The notes under the pieces were generated by a model. It was not told the origin of the DNA. It searched no databases and saw only the letters and a program-made list of their open reading frames with translations. Of a stretch of DNA of 8,923 bases, positions 5,953 to 8,923 are shown piece by piece; the stretch's first letter is position 1, and each line of letters opens with the position of its first letter. The DNA is from Anaerolineae bacterium. Lineage in GTDB: Bacteria > Chloroflexota > Anaerolineae > J102. Made by a program: the position numbers and the translations under genes. Where the stretch lies: NCBI GenBank assembly GCA_015493675.1, contig WGCR01000526.1:1-8923 (forward strand). The letters are read 5' to 3'.

Positions 5953-7473
5953 ATGCCTTTTACACGACGAGATTTTTTCAAAACCAGTGGGGTGGCCGCG
6001 CTTGCCATTGGCGCCACCGCCCGCGGCGTTGCCACCGCCCGATCTGCGCCCGCCCGAGACCGACCCGCCATCCGCTGGCGCGGCTCCCCTGCCAGCGGCG
6101 ATATCGATCCCGCCCTGCATGTGCTGCGCCGGGCCAGCTTCGGGCCTACTCGCGGAGAGCTGAGCCGGGTGCGGGCCATGGGCGTGGACGCCTGGATCGA
6201 GGAGCAGCTTGCGCCCGACGCCATCGACGACAGCCGCCTGGAAGACCGCATCGCTCGGCGATATGAAACGCTGGCTATGAGCCCGCCCGAATTGCAGGCG
6301 CTGGATGATTTTCCGCGCATTCGCTCGGAACTCTACGCCGCCACCCTGGAACGAGCCGTTTATAGCCAGCGCCAATTGTTGCAGGTCATGGTGGATTATT
6401 GGAGCAATCACTTTTCCGTTAACATCTTCGATGGCCCGGTGCGATTGCTGAAGACAGTGGAGGACCGGGAGGTGATGCGCAAGCATGCGTTTAGCCCCTT
6501 CCGGGAGCTGTTGGGCGCAGACGCCCATAGCCCCGCCATGCTTGTCTACCTGGACAACGCCAGCAGCACCGCCGAAGCGCCCAATGAGAATTACGCCCGG
6601 GAGTTGATGGAATTGCACACCCTGGGCGTCGATGGCGGCTATACCGAAGGGGACGTCAAGGAAATGGCCCGCGCCCTCACCGGCTGGGCGGTCAACCGGC
6701 AGACCGGTGAATTTCTCTTTGTTTCCCGCCGTCATGATCGGGGCCAAAAGACTTTGCTGGGGCGTGTCCTGCCCGCTGGTCGGGGCCAGGAGGATGGGGA
6801 GGAGGCGCTGGATATCCTGGCGAGCCATGATTCCGCCAGCCACTACGTGGCTCATCGTCTTTGCGTCCGCTTCGTGGCAGATGATCCGCCGGCGGGTGTG
6901 GTGGACGCGGCGGCGAACGTTTTTCGGCAGACATCCGGGGATATTCGGGCGGTATTGCGCACCATCCTCACGCACGAGGATTTCCAGGCCAGCGCCGGGC
7001 GGAAGTTCCGCCGTCCCTTCGATCTGATCGGCGCCGCGGTGCGCACTCTGGAGATACCGGACGCCCGCGGGGTCAGCATGTTTCGGGCGTTGTTCCTGCT
7101 GGGGCAGCCTCTGTTCGCCTGGCCCACGCCCGATGGCTATCCTGATGATGCGGCCTCCTGGCTGAACGCCAACGCCTTGCTCGCTCGCTGGAACATCGGT
7201 CTGGCCCTGACCGAAGGGCGCGATCGAGGCGCTCAGGTTCCCTGGGACGCATTCGAGGCTGAGTTGGGAGATGCCGCCGGCGCGGAAGAGACGGTTGATT
7301 TCTTTACCGATCTGATCCTGCATCAAGCCATTCATCCCGATGATCGGGCGCAGCTTTTGGCGTATTTGCTGGGGGATGACGATGCTTTCGACATCACCAA
7401 CCCGACGCATCGCCGCCGCATTCCCGAACTGGCGGCCCTGCTGCTGGATTCTCCTTATTTCCAGTGGCGCTAG
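5953..7473 (+). CDS. Tat-exported DUF1800 family protein
   Basis: A 506-residue protein of unknown function. The N-terminus carries a twin-arginine signal (TRRDFFK, 4-10), then a hydrophobic stretch (about 11-28) and an Ala-rich end near 32-35, so it should be exported folded. Family motifs follow in order: HVLRRASFGPT (56-66), QRQLLQVMVDYWSNHFSVN (139-157), NYARELMELHTLGVDGGY (213-230), DVKEMARALTGW (234-245), HDRGQKTLLG (261-270), the FRQTSGDIRAVL region (324-335), KFRRPFDLIG (351-360), GQPLFAWPTPDGYP (384-397) and a final SPYFQWR. Length is usual for the family. The ATG has AGGAG at 5940-5944, 8 nt upstream. It lies 79 nt upstream of a DUF1501 gene, a pairing seen in many bacteria, and the two probably act together in the envelope. 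No enzymatic activity can be assigned from sequence. Confidence 0.93.
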   Translation: MPFTRRDFFKTSGVAALAIGATARGVATARSAPARDRPAIRWRGSPASGDIDPALHVLRRASFGPTRGELSRVRAMGVDAWIEEQLAPDAIDDSRLEDRIARRYETLAMSPPELQALDDFPRIRSELYAATLERAVYSQRQLLQVMVDYWSNHFSVNIFDGPVRLLKTVEDREVMRKHAFSPFRELLGADAHSPAMLVYLDNASSTAEAPNENYARELMELHTLGVDGGYTEGDVKEMARALTGWAVNRQTGEFLFVSRRHDRGQKTLLGRVLPAGRGQEDGEEALDILASHDSASHYVAHRLCVRFVADDPPAGVVDAAANVFRQTSGDIRAVLRTILTHEDFQASAGRKFRRPFDLIGAAVRTLEIPDARGVSMFRALFLLGQPLFAWPTPDGYPDDAASWLNANALLARWNIGLALTEGRDRGAQVPWDAFEAELGDAAGAEETVDFFTDLILHQAIHPDDRAQLLAYLLGDDDAFDITNPTHRRRIPELAALLLDSPYFQWR

Positions 7474-7540
7474 ACGCCTATCCCGGATGTAGCTTCCTCA
7501 CTTTCCCTGGCTGGCTGGATCAGTCAGCGCCTAAATGTCC

Positions 7541-7545
7541 AGGAG
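7541..7545 (+). promoter_or_regulatory. Shine-Dalgarno deciding the DUF1501 start
   Basis: AGGAG lies 7 nt before the ATG at 7553. An earlier in-frame ATG at 7535 would place this site inside the coding region and has no SD of its own, so 7553 is the better start. The surrounding tccaggagcgt (7538-7548) is identical to the sequence before the DUF1800 gene (5937-5947). Confidence 0.8.
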
Positions 7546-7552
7546 CGTTCTC

Positions 7553-8842
7553 ATGAATGTTACGCGACGCAATTTCTTGAAGTTATCCGGTCTTTCCGCT
7601 TTGACCGGTTTGTTCCGGCCCGGACTGCGGCCCCGGGTGGCCTTCAGCGCCACTGCCGGAGGCCCCGCGGGCGACATCCTCATCTGCATTTTTCTGCGCG
7701 GAGCCATGGACGGCCTTAACGCGGTCGTTCCTTACGCCGAGGCCCGTTATCATGACTTGCGCCCCACCATAGCCATTCCCGATCCCGATCAGCCCCAGGG
7801 GGCGGTGGATCTGGACGGTTTCTTCGGGCTGCATCCGGTGCTGGAGCCGCTCAAGGATATCTACACCGAGGGGGACCTGGCCTTTGTGCACGCCTCCGGT
7901 TCGCCCGATCCCTCCCGCTCTCATTTCACGGCCCAGGATTACATGGAACGGGGCGCTCCCGGCGATCTCTCCGTTTCCACCGGCTGGCTGGCCCGGCATC
8001 TCAGCAGCATGGCCTCGCAAAACGACTCGCCGTTTCGGGCTGTAGGGATGGGCAGCATTCTGCAAAAATCTCTGGCCGGGCCAATCTCCGCCCTGGCCCT
8101 CAAATCCATCGAGGGATTCAAACTCACCGGCAATGAGCAGGAGATCGATCGGGTGCAGCAGACCTTGCAACATCTCTACGCGGGCGATGGCTGGCTACAA
8201 GAGGAGGGGCGCCTGATTTTCGAGGCCTTCGATTTCCTGGCGGCTGCGGATCCGGCGCAGTATCAGCCGCAGCACGGCGCCGAGTATGATGAGAACGCCT
8301 TCAGCGCGGGCCTGAAGCAGATCGCCCAGCTCATTCGGGCGGATATTGGCCTGGAGGCGGCCGCCATCGATCTGGATGGTTGGGACACCCACGCCAGTGA
8401 GGGCGGCGTCGAAGGGGCGATGGCGAATTTATTGCAGGAGCTGGCTGCGGGTCTCAGCGCCTTTTACACCGATCTGCAGGACGACATGCACCGCATCACC
8501 GTGGTGGCCATGAGCGAATTCGGGCGGCGGGTGCAGGAGAACGCCAGCCGCGGCACCGATCACGGGCACGGCAACGTCATGCTGCTCATGGGCGACGGCG
8601 TCAATGGCGGTCGGGTGTATGGTGACTGGCCGGGCCTGGCCGAGGAGGCCCTGGACCGCGGTGATCTGGCTATCACCACCGATTATCGCACCGTACTCAG
8701 CGAGATCGTGAAAAAACGCCTGCTCAACGGGCATCTCTCGGAGGTTTTCCCTGATTTCGGGCAAACGCCGTTTTTGGGCCTGGTGCAAGATCGGGCCGCG
8801 AATTTTGACTACCGCCAATTCCTGCCCGACATCAGCCTATAA
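7553..8842 (+). CDS. Tat-exported DUF1501 family protein (alkaline phosphatase/sulfatase-like fold)
   Basis: A 429-residue protein from the ATG at 7553. It opens with a twin-arginine signal (TRRNFLK, 4-10) and a hydrophobic segment (about 11-21). Family features include DILICIFLRGAMDGLNAVVP (41-60), FGLHPVLEPL (91-100), HASGSPDPSRSHFTAQDYME (113-132), STGWLARHL (142-150), LDGWDTHASEGG (274-285), MSEFGRRVQEN (320-330), GTDHGHGNVMLLMG (334-347) and TTDYRTVLSEIV (375-386). The His and Asp in DGWDTH and TDHGHG, together with the early RGAMDG, sit where metal and active-site residues lie in the alkaline phosphatase superfamily; this is inference, as no reaction is established for the family. It follows the DUF1800 gene by 79 nt with no terminator between, so co-transcription is likely. 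It ends 24 nt before a copy of the hairpin repeat. Confidence 0.93.
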   Translation: MNVTRRNFLKLSGLSALTGLFRPGLRPRVAFSATAGGPAGDILICIFLRGAMDGLNAVVPYAEARYHDLRPTIAIPDPDQPQGAVDLDGFFGLHPVLEPLKDIYTEGDLAFVHASGSPDPSRSHFTAQDYMERGAPGDLSVSTGWLARHLSSMASQNDSPFRAVGMGSILQKSLAGPISALALKSIEGFKLTGNEQEIDRVQQTLQHLYAGDGWLQEEGRLIFEAFDFLAAADPAQYQPQHGAEYDENAFSAGLKQIAQLIRADIGLEAAAIDLDGWDTHASEGGVEGAMANLLQELAAGLSAFYTDLQDDMHRITVVAMSEFGRRVQENASRGTDHGHGNVMLLMGDGVNGGRVYGDWPGLAEEALDRGDLAITTDYRTVLSEIVKKRLLNGHLSEVFPDFGQTPFLGLVQDRAANFDYRQFLPDISL

Positions 8843-8866
8843 ACTGAGCGCAAGGTTGAAAAGTTA

Positions 8867-8923
8867 TGGCTCTTTTGGATTTCAGGGGGATGACTGCTTG
8901 TTGACCTCCGGGAGGTGGACGAA
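8867..8923 (+). repeat. Dispersed hairpin repeat, copy 3 (cut by right edge)
   Basis: Begins with the shared block (atggctcttttggatttcaggg is also found at 5696-5717) and continues ggatgactgctt and gacctccgggaggtggacga, matching copy 1 closely. Only the left arm of the hairpin is in the window. It starts 24 nt after the DUF1501 stop, in the same orientation as the gene, and may act as a transcript end, although no T-run is visible. Confidence 0.8.

Noticed and set aside
5875..7410. 511-codon minus-strand frame opposite the DUF1800 gene
   Set aside because: Antisense shadow with no domain; the plus-strand product has Tat signal and family motifs.
7474..7552. Possible terminator or separate promoter between the DUF1800 and DUF1501 genes
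   Set aside because: No stem followed by T-run and no convincing -35/-10 pair is visible in these 79 bases.
1..8923. Circular element or plasmid, from the 17-nt match between the two ends
   Set aside because: The match stops before the last base (a at 8923 against g at 18) and is explained by hairpin arms of a dispersed repeat; no replication or mobility gene is present.

Overview
The window is bacterial and gene-dense. It holds two complete gene blocks, an isolated metabolic gene, and several copies of a non-coding repeat. GC content is moderately high and Shine-Dalgarno (SD) sites are clear (AGGAG type, 7-8 nt from the start). The mix of a class I-type HMG-CoA reductase, an acyl-CoA Na+-pumping decarboxylase operon and a Tat-exported DUF1800/DUF1501 pair suggests an uncultured environmental bacterium, for example Chloroflexota or a Calditrichota/KSB1-like lineage. 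The sequence alone does not fix the taxon, so this is a weak inference.

Layout. Positions 1-100 carry one copy of a hairpin-containing intergenic repeat. Positions 151-1698 (+) encode HMG-CoA reductase with an extra N-terminal domain of about 120 residues. A near-perfect hairpin terminator at 1705-1742 separates it from a convergent four-gene operon on the minus strand, read from 5311 down to 1741. That operon encodes a carboxyltransferase (mmdA/pccB type, with an apparent one-base frameshift near its start), a one-helix gamma/delta subunit, a biotin carrier protein and the polytopic Na+-translocating beta subunit. Together these make a methylmalonyl-CoA decarboxylase-type sodium pump: the carboxyltransferase moves CO2 from the acyl-CoA to biotin, and the membrane beta subunit decarboxylates carboxybiotin and exports Na+.

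Positions 5312-5952 are a 641-bp divergent intergenic region. It holds a candidate promoter for the decarboxylase operon, a 77-bp inverted-repeat element, a second and more degenerate copy of the hairpin repeat, and a leader hairpin just before the next gene. Positions 5953-8842 (+) encode a DUF1800 protein followed by a DUF1501 protein. Both have twin-arginine signal sequences and near-identical SD regions, so they probably form an exported two-protein system of unknown function.

Positions 8867-8923 begin a third copy of the hairpin repeat, cut by the window edge. Both ends of the window therefore lie inside the same repeat family, which would fit a contig broken at repeats. I found no tRNA, rRNA, CRISPR array, transposase or phage gene.
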